A stretch of DNA of 64,000 bases from Corynebacterium hylobatis (GCF_003955685.1 NZ_RXHJ01000004.1:122501-186500), one strand, 5' to 3'. Shown: positions 17,566-26,883, counted from the stretch's first letter. Notes: generated by a model not told the origin, from the sequence alone. Program-made: numbers and translations.

Positions 17566-18963
17566 ATGACAACCTCAACAACCACTGCTGTCATCACCCC
17601 CACGCCCTCACCATCCCCCGTCTCTGAATTCACCCGCCGTCGATCACTGCTCGCCACCGGAGTAGGCAACGTCCTGGAATGGTTTGACTGGGCGGTCTAC
17701 GGCGTTTTCTCTACTTACATCGCGATGGCCCTGTTCAATCAGGACAATCCCGTCTCCGCGCTGCTGTCCACCCTTGCGGTATTTGCCGTCGGCTTCGTGA
17801 TGCGCCCGCTCGGGGGCTTTGTGTTCGGCAGGATTGCTGACCGTAAAGGACGTAAATGGGTTCTCCTGGTCACCATGCTCATGATGGCCAGTGGTTCACT
17901 GCTCATCGGCATCATCCCCAGCTATGAAACCATCGGCGGTTTCGCATCTCTCCTGCTCCTGCTGGCCAGGCTGCTCCAGGGATTCGCACATGGTGGAGAA
18001 GCCACCGCCTCAAATGTCTACCTGCCTGAAATCGCCCCCCGTAACCGCCGGGCCCTCTACGGCTCCACCATCGGCTTTGCCATGGGGCTGGGCACGATGA
18101 TCGCCATCCTGTTCGGTTCGGTGTTGACCAACATCTTTGACTCCGCCTTCATGAGTGACTGGGGCTGGCGTATCCCGTTCATCTTCGGCGGCCTGCTGGC
18201 AGTTGTCGTCCTGTGGCTCCGCCGCAACATGATGGAGTCCGAGGTCCACGAGGCTCATGTCGAAACCGCCCAGACGGTCAAGGCTCTGGAAAAGAACCCG
18301 TCCCTCACCCAGGCCGACGCTGAAGCAACTGCTGAGGCCAGCACCGGCGTTGTCGTGGTCGAATGGTCCCGTCGGAAGGTTTTCGTCAAGTCGGTCGAAG
18401 TGTTCTTTTACATGGCCGGCACCACCCTGCCGTACTACATCTGGTCCTCTTTCGCAGCGACCTACGCCATCACCCAGAAAGACATGGATCCGGCTGGCGC
18501 CTTTACGGCATCCCTGGGAGCCATGGCCGTCAACCTGGCGCTCGTGCCGATCATGGGCCTGATCGCCGACAAGATCGGGCGACGCATTCCAGTCCTGGTT
18601 TACGCTCTGGCAACCGCGGCCCTGACCGTCCCCGTCTTCACGATGATCGACGACAATCCCTGGACTCTGTTCATCGCCCAGTCCCTGATGATGGGACTCA
18701 GCGCCTGCATCGGCGGAACACAGCCAGCCATGTTGGCTGAACAGATCCCCACCCGGTACCGCACCCTGATCATGGGAACCGCCATGCCCCTGGCCGTCGC
18801 CCTGTTCGGTGGCACTGCCCCCTACATCAACACCTGGTTGGCCTCCATCGACATGTTCTGGCTCTTCGACGCCTACATCATCGCCATGACTCTCGGCACC
18901 GCCATTGTCGTGGGATTCCGGTGGAAGGAAACCAAGGGCATCCGCCTCACCGACGTCCGCTAA
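17566..18963 (+). CDS. MFS metabolite:H+ symporter (MHS family)
   Basis: 465-residue twelve-helix permease. The segment GNVLEWFDWAVYG (near residue 35) is diagnostic of the MHS family (ShiA, KgtP, ProP), which import organic acids and related metabolites with protons. The loop-2/3 motif GRIADRKGRKWVL and the second-half copy GLIADKIGRRIPVL are the MFS signature. ATG at 17566 is chosen over the upstream in-frame frame because GAAGGA lies 6 nt before it and the upstream segment overlaps the operator palindrome. As the first gene after the IclR operator it is probably the uptake system for the pathway substrate, which points to an acidic or polar compound. Confidence 0.9.
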   Translation: MTTSTTTAVITPTPSPSPVSEFTRRRSLLATGVGNVLEWFDWAVYGVFSTYIAMALFNQDNPVSALLSTLAVFAVGFVMRPLGGFVFGRIADRKGRKWVLLVTMLMMASGSLLIGIIPSYETIGGFASLLLLLARLLQGFAHGGEATASNVYLPEIAPRNRRALYGSTIGFAMGLGTMIAILFGSVLTNIFDSAFMSDWGWRIPFIFGGLLAVVVLWLRRNMMESEVHEAHVETAQTVKALEKNPSLTQADAEATAEASTGVVVVEWSRRKVFVKSVEVFFYMAGTTLPYYIWSSFAATYAITQKDMDPAGAFTASLGAMAVNLALVPIMGLIADKIGRRIPVLVYALATAALTVPVFTMIDDNPWTLFIAQSLMMGLSACIGGTQPAMLAEQIPTRYRTLIMGTAMPLAVALFGGTAPYINTWLASIDMFWLFDAYIIAMTLGTAIVVGFRWKETKGIRLTDVR

Positions 18964-18993
18964 CCACACCCCTCAAAAACCCCAGGAGCATTC

Positions 18994-19848
18994 ATGCTTA
19001 CCCAGGATCTGATGATTCCGCGCACCACCACTATCAACGACGTAGAGATCACCTACTACGACTCTGAAGACACCCGTAACCACCCCGACGACGTGCTTGT
19101 CCTCATTCACGGCACCTCAGGTTCCACGGCCGCCCACTTCGGCTTCCTCTACCCGGTGCTTGCAGCCCGACAGCGCGTTATCTCCATCGACTGGGCCCAG
19201 GTGGACCCCACCCGCCCCCTCGAAACCGATGACCTGGTCGAGCAGGTCACGACGACGATCCGGCATCTGCTGCCGGGCCAGAGGGTCATTCTGCTGGGAT
19301 ACTCGCTCGGTGCCGTGGTCGCGGCCAAAATCGCCGCAGACCACCCTGACCTGGTTGATCGGCTCGTCCTCGTTGCCGGCTGGATCCGCACCGATCTCCA
19401 GCAGATTCTGCGAAACGACGTCTGGCACGCGCTTCGTCGAGCCGGTGACGAGCAGGCTCTCCGCGAATACTCCACCTTCTGCGCCTTCGGCGGCCCCTTC
19501 CTCGCAACCAAGACCCTGTCTGACATGCAACCGGGAATGCAGGCCATGACCTTCGATGAGTTCGGTGACCAGCAGATGGAGCTGAACCGACGCATTGATA
19601 TCACCGCCGAAGCCGAAACCATCACGGCGCCCACCCTGGTCATCTCCTGCACCCATGACCAGATGGTGCCCACCCGTCACCAGCTCGCTCTGTTCGGAGC
19701 AATCGAAAACTCCCGTTATGTGGAGATCCCCACCGGACATGCCGTGGTCTTCGAACGACCCAGTGAGCTCAGCCATCACATCCAGCAGTTCATGGATAAC
19801 CCGGATCAGTACGACGCCGGGACCATCATTCCCACACCCAAGCCCTAA
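18994..19848 (+). CDS. alpha/beta hydrolase, probable ester or lactone hydrolase
   Basis: 284 residues of the alpha/beta hydrolase fold. The oxyanion segment is LIHGTSGS (37-44), the nucleophile elbow GYSLG with Ser104, the acid Asp in SCTHDQM (about 220) and the catalytic His in PTGHAVVF (about 250). RBS CCAGGAG sits before the ATG. Placed directly before the Baeyer-Villiger monooxygenase and 30 nt after the transporter, it is the natural candidate to open the lactone or ester that the monooxygenase makes. Homology alone cannot separate this from haloalkane or C-C hydrolases, but context favours esterase activity. Confidence 0.88.
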   Translation: MLTQDLMIPRTTTINDVEITYYDSEDTRNHPDDVLVLIHGTSGSTAAHFGFLYPVLAARQRVISIDWAQVDPTRPLETDDLVEQVTTTIRHLLPGQRVILLGYSLGAVVAAKIAADHPDLVDRLVLVAGWIRTDLQQILRNDVWHALRRAGDEQALREYSTFCAFGGPFLATKTLSDMQPGMQAMTFDEFGDQQMELNRRIDITAEAETITAPTLVISCTHDQMVPTRHQLALFGAIENSRYVEIPTGHAVVFERPSELSHHIQQFMDNPDQYDAGTIIPTPKP

Positions 19849-19881
19849 TCATCCAACCTCACTCTCAAAGGAAGAACACCA

Positions 19882-21384
19882 GTGACTACTACTACTGAAG
19901 CCATCCGTACCCGCACGGTTATCGTCGGGTCCGGTTTTGCCGGCCTAGGAATGGGCGCCCAGCTCAAACGCCACGGCGACCACGACTTCATCATCATCGA
20001 GCGAGCCACAGACCTCGGTGGGACCTGGCGAGACAACACCTACCCAGGGGCAGCCTGCGACGTCCCCTCCCACCTTTACTCCTTCTCCTTCCACCCCAAT
20101 CCCAACTGGTCCCAGGTCTTTTCCCCAGGTCCGGAGATCCAGACCTACCTGCAGACCTTCGCCAAAGACGAGGGCCTCCTTCCCCACCTGCATTTCAACC
20201 GGAACATGGACAACGCCCGGTGGAACGAAGACGAAGGACGGTGGTACATCACCACTCCCGACCAGGTGTACATCGCACAATTCCTGGTCACCGGAACCGG
20301 ACACCTCGCCGATGAGTCCTACCCCACTATTCCCGGCCTCGAGGGCTTCACCGGAGAGAAGTTCCACTCCGCCCGCTGGGACCACAGCGTCAGCCTGGAG
20401 GGCAAGCGGATCGGCGTGGTGGGGACAGGAGCATCCGCCATCCAGATCGTGCCAGAAATGGCCAAAATCGCTTCAGAGCTGGTCGTCTTCCAACGCACTC
20501 CGAGCTACATCATCCCCCGCATGGAACGCGAGTACACCGACGGCGAGAAGCGGCTGTTCCAGCGCAATCCCCAGGCCATCGAGGACCTCCGCTCCGAGCT
20601 CTTCTGGGGAGGGGAGAACACCTTCGCTCAGCGACGTGCCATTCCCCGTTTCCTCGCCGAAGGCAAGAAGCTGGCGCTGGATCACCTCGCGGCCCAGGTA
20701 CCGGATGAGGAGCTGCGAGCGAAACTGACCCCCGCTTACGAACCCGGCTGTAAGCGCGTCCTGATTTCCAATACCTTCTATCCAGCACTGCAGGCCCCGA
20801 CGACCACCCTGGAAGCCTCAGCTCTCGGAAGCATCAACGGGTCGACTGTTCGAGCAGCTTCCGGAGAGGAATACGAGCTCGATGTGATCATTTTCGCCAC
20901 TGGATTCGAAGCCACCGAGCCTCCCTACGCCCAGCTCATCGATGGCCGCGGCGGCGTCAACCTGTCTGAGCACTGGAAGAAGGGCATGCAGGCCTACCAG
21001 TCGGTGGCAGTGTCCGGGTTCCCCAACCTGTTTTCCATCAACGGTCCCAACACCTCCCTCGGACACAACTCCATCGTCTACATCATCGAGTCCCAGATCG
21101 AGTACATCCTGGGGGCCATGGACTACATGTCTGCCACCGGGGCAAGCATCATCGAGCCCACCCCTGAGGCAGAAGAAGCCTATGTCGAGCACATTCAGCG
21201 CAATGCCGTCGGCACCGTATGGCTCGATGGCGGATGTAACTCCTGGTACGTCGACCAGCGCACCGGCCGACTGACTCTCATCTGGCCCGATTTCGGTTAC
21301 GCCTTCCGCGACGCGAACGGAACCTTCGACTCCGAGGGCTACGAGCTTCGCGACGTCCCCGCCCCTGCTCCGGCCACTCTTTAG
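19882..21384 (+). CDS. Baeyer-Villiger monooxygenase (flavin-dependent, type I)
   Basis: 500 residues. FAD-binding GSGFAG at 16-21 and GGTWRDNTYPG (46-56), NADPH-binding GVVGTGAS (178-185). Between them lies the type I BVMO fingerprint FTGEKFHSARWDH: F156-x-G158-xxx-H162-xxx-W166, with D167 where many members have P. It inserts an oxygen next to a ketone carbonyl to give an ester or lactone using NADPH and O2. GTG start at 19882 with AAAGGAAG upstream. The gene order hydrolase-BVMO-ADH-ALDH resembles cyclohexanol and cyclododecanone type pathways. Length is short of the 530-550 of cyclohexanone monooxygenases and nearer the 4-hydroxyacetophenone/steroid-like branches, so the ketone is not predictable. 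Confidence 0.93.
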   Translation: MTTTTEAIRTRTVIVGSGFAGLGMGAQLKRHGDHDFIIIERATDLGGTWRDNTYPGAACDVPSHLYSFSFHPNPNWSQVFSPGPEIQTYLQTFAKDEGLLPHLHFNRNMDNARWNEDEGRWYITTPDQVYIAQFLVTGTGHLADESYPTIPGLEGFTGEKFHSARWDHSVSLEGKRIGVVGTGASAIQIVPEMAKIASELVVFQRTPSYIIPRMEREYTDGEKRLFQRNPQAIEDLRSELFWGGENTFAQRRAIPRFLAEGKKLALDHLAAQVPDEELRAKLTPAYEPGCKRVLISNTFYPALQAPTTTLEASALGSINGSTVRAASGEEYELDVIIFATGFEATEPPYAQLIDGRGGVNLSEHWKKGMQAYQSVAVSGFPNLFSINGPNTSLGHNSIVYIIESQIEYILGAMDYMSATGASIIEPTPEAEEAYVEHIQRNAVGTVWLDGGCNSWYVDQRTGRLTLIWPDFGYAFRDANGTFDSEGYELRDVPAPAPATL

Positions 21385-21414
21385 CACTTTCACCCCTAAG
21401 ACCGAGGAGAGAAC

Positions 21415-22539
21415 ATGAAGATCGATGCCTACGTGGTCGAAGAGATCAACGCCCCGTTCACCCGCGAGACCCTCACCATCGACGACCCCGGCCCCGGCGA
21501 AGTCCTGGTCAAGGTGGTGGCCACCGGAGTGTGCCACACCGACCTCAACACCCAGTCCGGCGACATGCCCCTACCCCTGCCGGGCGTGTTCGGCCACGAA
21601 GGCTCCGGCGTCGTGGAGTCTGTCGGCGCGGGCGTGACCAACGTCGCACCCGGCGACCACGTCATCATGGGCTGGCCCTACTGCGGCACCTGCCGCAACT
21701 GCATCCGCGGTCAGCACCGCTACTGCCTCAACATCGGTGCCGAGCTACTGGCCGGTATGCGTCTGCACGGCCCCGACGCGGGTGCCTCCGCCTACACCCG
21801 CGCCGACGGCACCACCATCTCCGGGCACTTCTTCGGCCAGTCCTCCTTCGCCACCTACTCCCTGACCCGTGCCAACGCCCTGATCACCGTCGACAAAGAC
21901 CTCGACCTGGAACTCCTCGGCCCCCTGGCCTGCGGCATCACCACCGGCGCAGGCGCCGTCTTCCACACCGCGCAACCCGGCCCGGGGGAATCAGTCGTGG
22001 TCATCGGCGCGGGTGCTGTCGGCCTGGCAGCCATCATGGCCGCGCGCAACACCCCGGCCACCACGATCATCGCGATGGACCTGCAGGACTCCCGCCTGGA
22101 ACTGGCCCGCGAATTCGGCGCCACCCACACCGTCAACACCCGCGAGCGCGGCATCGTCGACGCGGTCACCGAGATCTGCGGCGGCCCGGCCGACTATGTG
22201 CTCGACTGCACCGGCAACATCCAGGTCATCGAGCAGGCCGCGGATGCTGTCGGCCTGCTGGGCACGGTCATCCTCGTCGGCGGGGCACCGGCACAGGCCC
22301 GGTTCTCGGTCGACCACATGCGCACCCTGTTCGGCAAACACATCGTGGGCACCCTCGGTGGATCGTCGACCAGCCATGAGCTCATCCCCGGTCTGATTGA
22401 GCTGTACCGCCAGGGCCGGTTCCCCTTCGACCGGCTGGTCACCGTCTACGGCTTCGACGAGATCGACAAGGCCATCGCCGATGCGCATGAGGGTTCCACC
22501 ATCAAGGCCGTGCTCCGGGTCGAGGACACCCACCAGTGA
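21415..22539 (+). CDS. zinc-dependent alcohol dehydrogenase (MDR family, aryl/primary alcohol type)
   Basis: 374-residue zinc MDR dehydrogenase. Catalytic zinc ligands Cys40 (GVCHTD) and His61-Glu62 (GHEGSG); the structural zinc uses Cys90, Cys93, Cys96 and Cys104. The nucleotide fold is VVIGAGAVGLAAI (about 199-211), followed by an Asp (IIAMDLQDSR), which predicts NAD(H). It resembles aryl-alcohol and geraniol dehydrogenases more than AdhA at 27022. RBS GAGGAGAG precedes the ATG. Expected job: oxidise the omega-hydroxy product released by the hydrolase to an aldehyde for the next gene. Codon third positions are extremely C/G biased, more than in the SDR genes downstream. Confidence 0.92.
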   Translation: MKIDAYVVEEINAPFTRETLTIDDPGPGEVLVKVVATGVCHTDLNTQSGDMPLPLPGVFGHEGSGVVESVGAGVTNVAPGDHVIMGWPYCGTCRNCIRGQHRYCLNIGAELLAGMRLHGPDAGASAYTRADGTTISGHFFGQSSFATYSLTRANALITVDKDLDLELLGPLACGITTGAGAVFHTAQPGPGESVVVIGAGAVGLAAIMAARNTPATTIIAMDLQDSRLELAREFGATHTVNTRERGIVDAVTEICGGPADYVLDCTGNIQVIEQAADAVGLLGTVILVGGAPAQARFSVDHMRTLFGKHIVGTLGGSSTSHELIPGLIELYRQGRFPFDRLVTVYGFDEIDKAIADAHEGSTIKAVLRVEDTHQ

Positions 22540-22607
22540 CCAACCACTAACCCATCACCACTGAACCGCAACCACTTCCAGAACCACAACGAAAGCAGTT
22601 GAGCACC

Positions 22608-24086
22608 ATGACCACCGCAACCCGGACCTACGCCGACCTGATCACCGAGCAGCTCTACATCGGCGGCTGGCGCGAGGGCACCTCCGAGACCACCACCACG
22701 ACCACCAACCCCTTCAACAACGACACCATCGCCACCATCCGCCAGGCCTCGAAGGAGGACGTCGACACCGCCTACGAGATCGCCCAGGAAGCCCAGATCG
22801 GCTGGGCAGCCCTGCCGCCGAAAAAGCGCGCCGCCATCCTCACCAAGGCAGCTGACTGGATCGAGGACAACCGCGCCGCCGTCGTCGAGCTGATCCGTGT
22901 CGAATCCGGTTCCACCGCGATCAAGGCGAATATCGAGACGTCCCTGGCGATCGGTTCCCTGCGCGAGGCCGCGACCTTCCCGACACGGATCACCGGCCAG
23001 ATCCTGCCCTCGAACACCCCGGGCAAGGCCAACTACGTCTTCCGTGAGGCACTCGGTGTCGTGGGTGTGATCAGCCCGTGGAACTTCCCCTTTGCCCTGT
23101 CCATGCGCTCAGTCGCCCCGGCCCTGGGGTGCGGTAACGCCGTGGTGCTCAAGCCGGCCTCGGACACCCCGATCGTCGGTGGTCTGCTGCTGGGCACCAT
23201 CTTCGAGGCCGCCGGCCTGCCCGAGGGTGTGCTGAACATTGTCGTCGGTGCCGGTTCTGAGATCGGCGACCACTTCGTCGAACATGCTGTCCCGCGTCTG
23301 ATCTCGTTCACCGGTTCCACCCCGGTGGGCAAGGGTGTGGGGCGTGTGGCTGTCGGTGGTGAGCACATGAAGAAGGTCTCCCTGGAGCTCGGTGGCAACG
23401 CCCCGCTGGTCGTCCTCGATGATGCGGATATGGAGCAGGCCGTGGGTGCGGCGACGATGGGTAAGTTCCTGCATCAGGGGCAGATCTGCATGGCTGTCAA
23501 CCGCATCATCGTCCAGGCCGAGGTCTACGACGAGTTCGTTGCTGCTTTCACCGCACGGGTGCAGACCCTGGCTTACGGTGATCAGTTGGATGATGCCACC
23601 GTTGTGGGTCCGGTCATCAACGACAGTCAGCTGCACTCTGTCACCGAGAAGATTGAGCGTGCACGCGCGGAGGGGGCGCGCGAGGTGGTTTCCGGTCCGG
23701 TGGAGGGCCGGGTCATTGCCCCGCATGTTTTTGCTGATGTCACCCCGGAGATGGAGCTGTTCCGGGAGGAGATCTTCGGCCCCGTCGTCGGCATCATCCG
23801 CGCTGAGGATGAGGCACACGCCCTCACGTTGGCCAACGACACCGAGTTCGGTTTGTCCTCGGCCGTGTACACCCGGGATCTGCAGCGTGGCCTCAACTTC
23901 GCCCGCCAGATCGAGGCGGGTATGAGCCACGTCAATGACATCACCGTCAATGATGAGGCGCATGTGATGTTCGGCGGGGAGAAGAACTCGGGCCTGGGTC
24001 GTTTCAACGGTGAGTGGGCCATCGAGGAGTTCACCACCACCCACTGGGTGGGTGTGGCTCCCGGCCAGGCACAATTCCCGTTCTGA
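22608..24086 (+). CDS. NAD(P)-dependent aldehyde dehydrogenase
   Basis: 492 residues from ATG 22608 (an upstream TTG at 22599 is in frame but unlikely). It carries all ALDH signatures: ISPWNFPFALSMR, the SFTGSTPVGKGVG glycine motif, the general base Glu260 in LELGGNAP and the nucleophile Cys294 in QGQICMAVNR. It oxidises an aldehyde to the acid with NAD(P)+. It resembles benzaldehyde/salicylaldehyde-type dehydrogenases. Following the ADH after 68 nt, it completes a hydroxy-acid to dicarboxylic-acid pair. The segment FGGEKNSGLGRFNGEW at the C-terminus is typical of the subfamily. Confidence 0.93.
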   Translation: MTTATRTYADLITEQLYIGGWREGTSETTTTTTNPFNNDTIATIRQASKEDVDTAYEIAQEAQIGWAALPPKKRAAILTKAADWIEDNRAAVVELIRVESGSTAIKANIETSLAIGSLREAATFPTRITGQILPSNTPGKANYVFREALGVVGVISPWNFPFALSMRSVAPALGCGNAVVLKPASDTPIVGGLLLGTIFEAAGLPEGVLNIVVGAGSEIGDHFVEHAVPRLISFTGSTPVGKGVGRVAVGGEHMKKVSLELGGNAPLVVLDDADMEQAVGAATMGKFLHQGQICMAVNRIIVQAEVYDEFVAAFTARVQTLAYGDQLDDATVVGPVINDSQLHSVTEKIERARAEGAREVVSGPVEGRVIAPHVFADVTPEMELFREEIFGPVVGIIRAEDEAHALTLANDTEFGLSSAVYTRDLQRGLNFARQIEAGMSHVNDITVNDEAHVMFGGEKNSGLGRFNGEWAIEEFTTTHWVGVAPGQAQFPF

Positions 24087-24206
24087 CCGGACAAGGGAAA
24101 GAAAAAGGGAGACGGCACCCCGCTTGTAGGTGCCATCGACTCAGCTAAGGGAATATAACCATGAGTGGAAACATGTAGTCGTGATTCCACCTGCTTGGAG
24201 GATATT

Positions 24207-25001
24207 ATGGGAGAAGTAGTAAGGCCAGTGGCTCTGGTCACCGGCGGGAGACAAGGACTTGGATTAGGTGCAGCCAAGGGGCTGGTTCGCCGAGGCTTTG
24301 ATGTCGCCATCGTTGATTTACCTGAGGCCGGTCCCGCCACGGACTCAGTCCTCCAGGAACTGAGAGACCTCGGAGCGACAGCCCGCTATTACCAACTGGA
24401 TATCTCCGAGATTGAACGACATCAGGAGATCGTCGATCAAGTGTGGGAGGATTTCGGGCGCCTTGATTGCCTGCATAATAACGCCGGCATCGCGGCCCGG
24501 CCGCTGACGGATATTTTAGAGCTCGCCCCTGACGCATTCGACCGGGCCGTGGATATCAACCTGCGAGGGACATTCTTTCTGAGCCAAACGGTGGCCAACC
24601 GCATGGTAGAAGACCCCGATCGGTTCTCGGACGGGATCTACCGATCCATCATCATCGTGACCTCCATCGCTGCAGAACTCGTCTCCCCTGACCGCTCCCA
24701 GTACAACATCACCAAAGCGGGCCTCTCCATGCTCACCAAAGTCCTGGCCTATCGCCTGGGTCCGGAAGGAGTAGCAGTCCATGAAATCCGGCCTGGTTTT
24801 ATGCAGACAGCCATGACGGCCTCGGCAGGTTCTCCTGAGATAGAAGCTGCCATCGCTGACGGAAGGGTGCCGCTGGCGAGGTGGGGAAGCCCCGAGGACA
24901 TTGGCACCGCTGTGGGCACGCTGGCCTCTGGTGACCTTCCCTATATGACCGGGCAGCCTATCTGGATCGCCGGGGGTTTGAACGTTGTCAAGGCAACCTA
25001 A
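24207..25001 (+). CDS. short-chain dehydrogenase/reductase (first of two)
   Basis: 264 residues from ATG 24207, chosen because TTGGAGGA lies upstream and the alternative start adds a non-homologous tail. Classical SDR: TGGRQGLGLG cofactor loop (about 12-21), NNAG at about 92-95, and YNITK with the catalytic Tyr and Lys. After the loop comes VDLPEAG with an Asp at the end of the second strand, predicting NAD(H). C-terminal GQPIWIAGGLNV is FabG-like. A 120-nt gap with a short hairpin (24114-24134) separates it from the ALDH gene, so a second promoter is possible. Its likely job is oxidation of a secondary alcohol to the BVMO ketone. Confidence 0.88.
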   Translation: MGEVVRPVALVTGGRQGLGLGAAKGLVRRGFDVAIVDLPEAGPATDSVLQELRDLGATARYYQLDISEIERHQEIVDQVWEDFGRLDCLHNNAGIAARPLTDILELAPDAFDRAVDINLRGTFFLSQTVANRMVEDPDRFSDGIYRSIIIVTSIAAELVSPDRSQYNITKAGLSMLTKVLAYRLGPEGVAVHEIRPGFMQTAMTASAGSPEIEAAIADGRVPLARWGSPEDIGTAVGTLASGDLPYMTGQPIWIAGGLNVVKAT

Positions 25002-25032
25002 ACATTCTGCTGTACATACCTGGAGGAAACAG

Positions 25033-25791
25033 ATGGAAAACAAGATGAACGGTCAGACCGCAATTGTGACCGGTGCCGCCGGCGGCATCGGGAGCGCTGT
25101 AGTGACCAAGTTCGCGGACATCGGCATCAACGTCGTGGCCGTCGACCTCCACCAGGAAGCGTTGGACGGGTTGAGAGAAAGTTGTAGCGGAACAGGCGGA
25201 AAGGTCGTAGCCCTCGCGGGCGATGTCACGGATCCCACGCTGTCGATCCGGGCAGTAGAGCTTGCCCAGTCGGAGTTTGGCGGCCTGGACATTCTGGTCA
25301 ATAACGCCGGCATGGGTTCGGGAATGGTTCCGCTGTGGGAAATCGAGCTGGACACGTGGCGCCAAGATATCGAAGTCAACCTGACCAGCCAATTCATGAT
25401 GCTCAAAGCCGTCATCCCCCTGATGATCGAGCGAGGCTACGGCCGGATCGTCAACACTGCCTCCGCTGCTGGAATGGAAGGACATGCACTATCTAGTCCC
25501 TATGCGGCAGCGAAGGGTGGAGTGATCGCCATGACGAAAGCTGTTGGGAAAGAACTCGCGATGAAAGACGTATTGGTCAATGCAATTGCGCCTGCGCTGA
25601 TCGGTTCGGGAATGCTTGACCAGCCGTGGTTTGACGAAAAAACAAAAAAGCAGCTGCTGGAGCGGATCCCGATGGGCAGAGTAGGGGAACCTGCTGAAGT
25701 CGCGGAGATGATCACTTTCCTTGCTTCTCCCGCCCTTTCTTTCTCTACCGGAGCTGTCTTTGATCTCTCCGGCGGTCGTGCCACCTACTAA
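25033..25791 (+). CDS. short-chain dehydrogenase/reductase (second of two)
   Basis: 252-residue classical SDR starting at ATG 25033 with GGAGGAAAC upstream. It has TGAAGGIG (about 14-21), VDLHQE after strand two (Asp, so NAD(H) preferred), NNAG (about 91-94), and the YAAAK active site after the catalytic Ser in NTASAAG. Ends FDLSGGRATY. It is not a close duplicate of the preceding SDR; the two may act on the two enantiomers or on two different hydroxyl groups of a diol. Base composition is visibly less GC biased than in the ADH and ALDH genes, with runs such as AAAACAAAAAAG. Confidence 0.88.
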   Translation: MENKMNGQTAIVTGAAGGIGSAVVTKFADIGINVVAVDLHQEALDGLRESCSGTGGKVVALAGDVTDPTLSIRAVELAQSEFGGLDILVNNAGMGSGMVPLWEIELDTWRQDIEVNLTSQFMMLKAVIPLMIERGYGRIVNTASAAGMEGHALSSPYAAAKGGVIAMTKAVGKELAMKDVLVNAIAPALIGSGMLDQPWFDEKTKKQLLERIPMGRVGEPAEVAEMITFLASPALSFSTGAVFDLSGGRATY

Positions 25792-25813
25792 CCACCTCTC
25801 TTAAGGAACCCCC

Positions 25814-26785
25814 ATGACCACCACTGTCAATACCCCTCCGCAGTTCACCGAACTGCTTGCAGACTCTCCCAGGAACTGGGGAAAGTGGGGGCCCGAAGAT
25901 GAAATCGGATCGCTTAACTATCTGGACGAGCAGGCAGCCCTGAAGGGTAAAGCCGCCATCCGTTCGGGAAAATCCTTCACCCTTGGCATCCCGATCGCCG
26001 ACCCTGCTGGGGATCCTGTGTGGCCGGGGCGTCGCCCTACCCAGCGCTTCAATGTCATTGATCGCTCCCATTTCGCCTCTGGCAAGGGTCCTGCAATTCC
26101 CGGAGGCGCGGAATATGCTGACGACGTGGTAGTGATGTATCTGCAGGGCACTACCCAATTTGATGCCCTTGGCCACGCCTGGCACAGTGACCAGATCTAT
26201 AATGGCTACTCCGCGGACAGCACCATCGGGGCGACGGAAAAGGCCTCCATCATGCCGATCGCCGAACATGGGGTTGTCGGACGAGGCGTGCTGGTCGATA
26301 TGGCCGCCTACCGTGGAAAAGCAGTGCTGGCACCGGGTGAGACCTTCGGGCTCAACGATCTCCTTAACGCAGCCGAGCAGCAGGGCCTTGAGATCCAAAA
26401 ACGAGATATCCTACTCATCCGCACCGGCTGGATCGGTTCGTACTACACCGGTGATGTGGAAAAATTCCATGCCACTCCGTTCATCGAACCGGGGTTAACC
26501 TATTCACCTGAGCTGGTCCAATGGTTTGCTGAGATGGAAATCCCGGTACTCGGGACCGACACCATCGCCAATGAGGTCACAATCGACCCCAATAACGGCA
26601 CCAGCCTGCCGCTTCATCAGGCACTCATGCGCAACCTCGGCGTCCTCTTCTCGGAGATACTCTCCCTCGACGACCTGGCGCATGACTGCCACGAAGACGG
26701 ACAGTGGAGCTTCATGTACAGCGCCTCTCCACTCAAAATCCACTCGGGCACTGGTGCCCCAGTTAATCCTGTAGTGATTAAGTGA
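25814..26785 (+). CDS. cyclase-family metal-dependent hydrolase (PF04199)
   Basis: 323 residues of the cyclase/kynurenine formamidase superfamily. The metal-site motif here reads GTTQFDALGHAWHS (112-125), giving Asp117, His121 and His124 in place of the HxGTHxDxPxH of kynurenine formamidase; this QFD-GH form is seen in larger family members of unknown substrate. GTDTIANE later (about 244) is another conserved acidic patch. RBS AAGGAACC precedes the ATG 22 nt after the second SDR. A hydrolytic ring-opening or lactonase/amide role in the pathway is inferred from context. The gene ends at a scar-like region, and may mark the original end of the cluster. Confidence 0.85.
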   Translation: MTTTVNTPPQFTELLADSPRNWGKWGPEDEIGSLNYLDEQAALKGKAAIRSGKSFTLGIPIADPAGDPVWPGRRPTQRFNVIDRSHFASGKGPAIPGGAEYADDVVVMYLQGTTQFDALGHAWHSDQIYNGYSADSTIGATEKASIMPIAEHGVVGRGVLVDMAAYRGKAVLAPGETFGLNDLLNAAEQQGLEIQKRDILLIRTGWIGSYYTGDVEKFHATPFIEPGLTYSPELVQWFAEMEIPVLGTDTIANEVTIDPNNGTSLPLHQALMRNLGVLFSEILSLDDLAHDCHEDGQWSFMYSASPLKIHSGTGAPVNPVVIK

Positions 26786-26883
26786 GGTTTTAGCTGAGCA
26801 TTCCCCAGCAAGCGCTTCGTAGAAGGTGCCCCAGTTGACGCCGAGGTCTTTGGCCAAGACGATTCTTGGCTCTCCTCAACTCT
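26786..26883 (-). pseudogene. possible decayed transposase fragment
   Basis: On the minus strand this short stretch reads LAKDLGVNWGTFYEAL in one frame and ELRRAKNRLGQ in another. Both resemble pieces of IS3-type OrfA proteins (helix-turn-helix and leucine-zipper regions), which suggests a frameshifted remnant. It abuts the inverted repeat at 26884-26977. The resemblance is by eye only and the stretch is short, so this is tentative. Confidence 0.3.
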
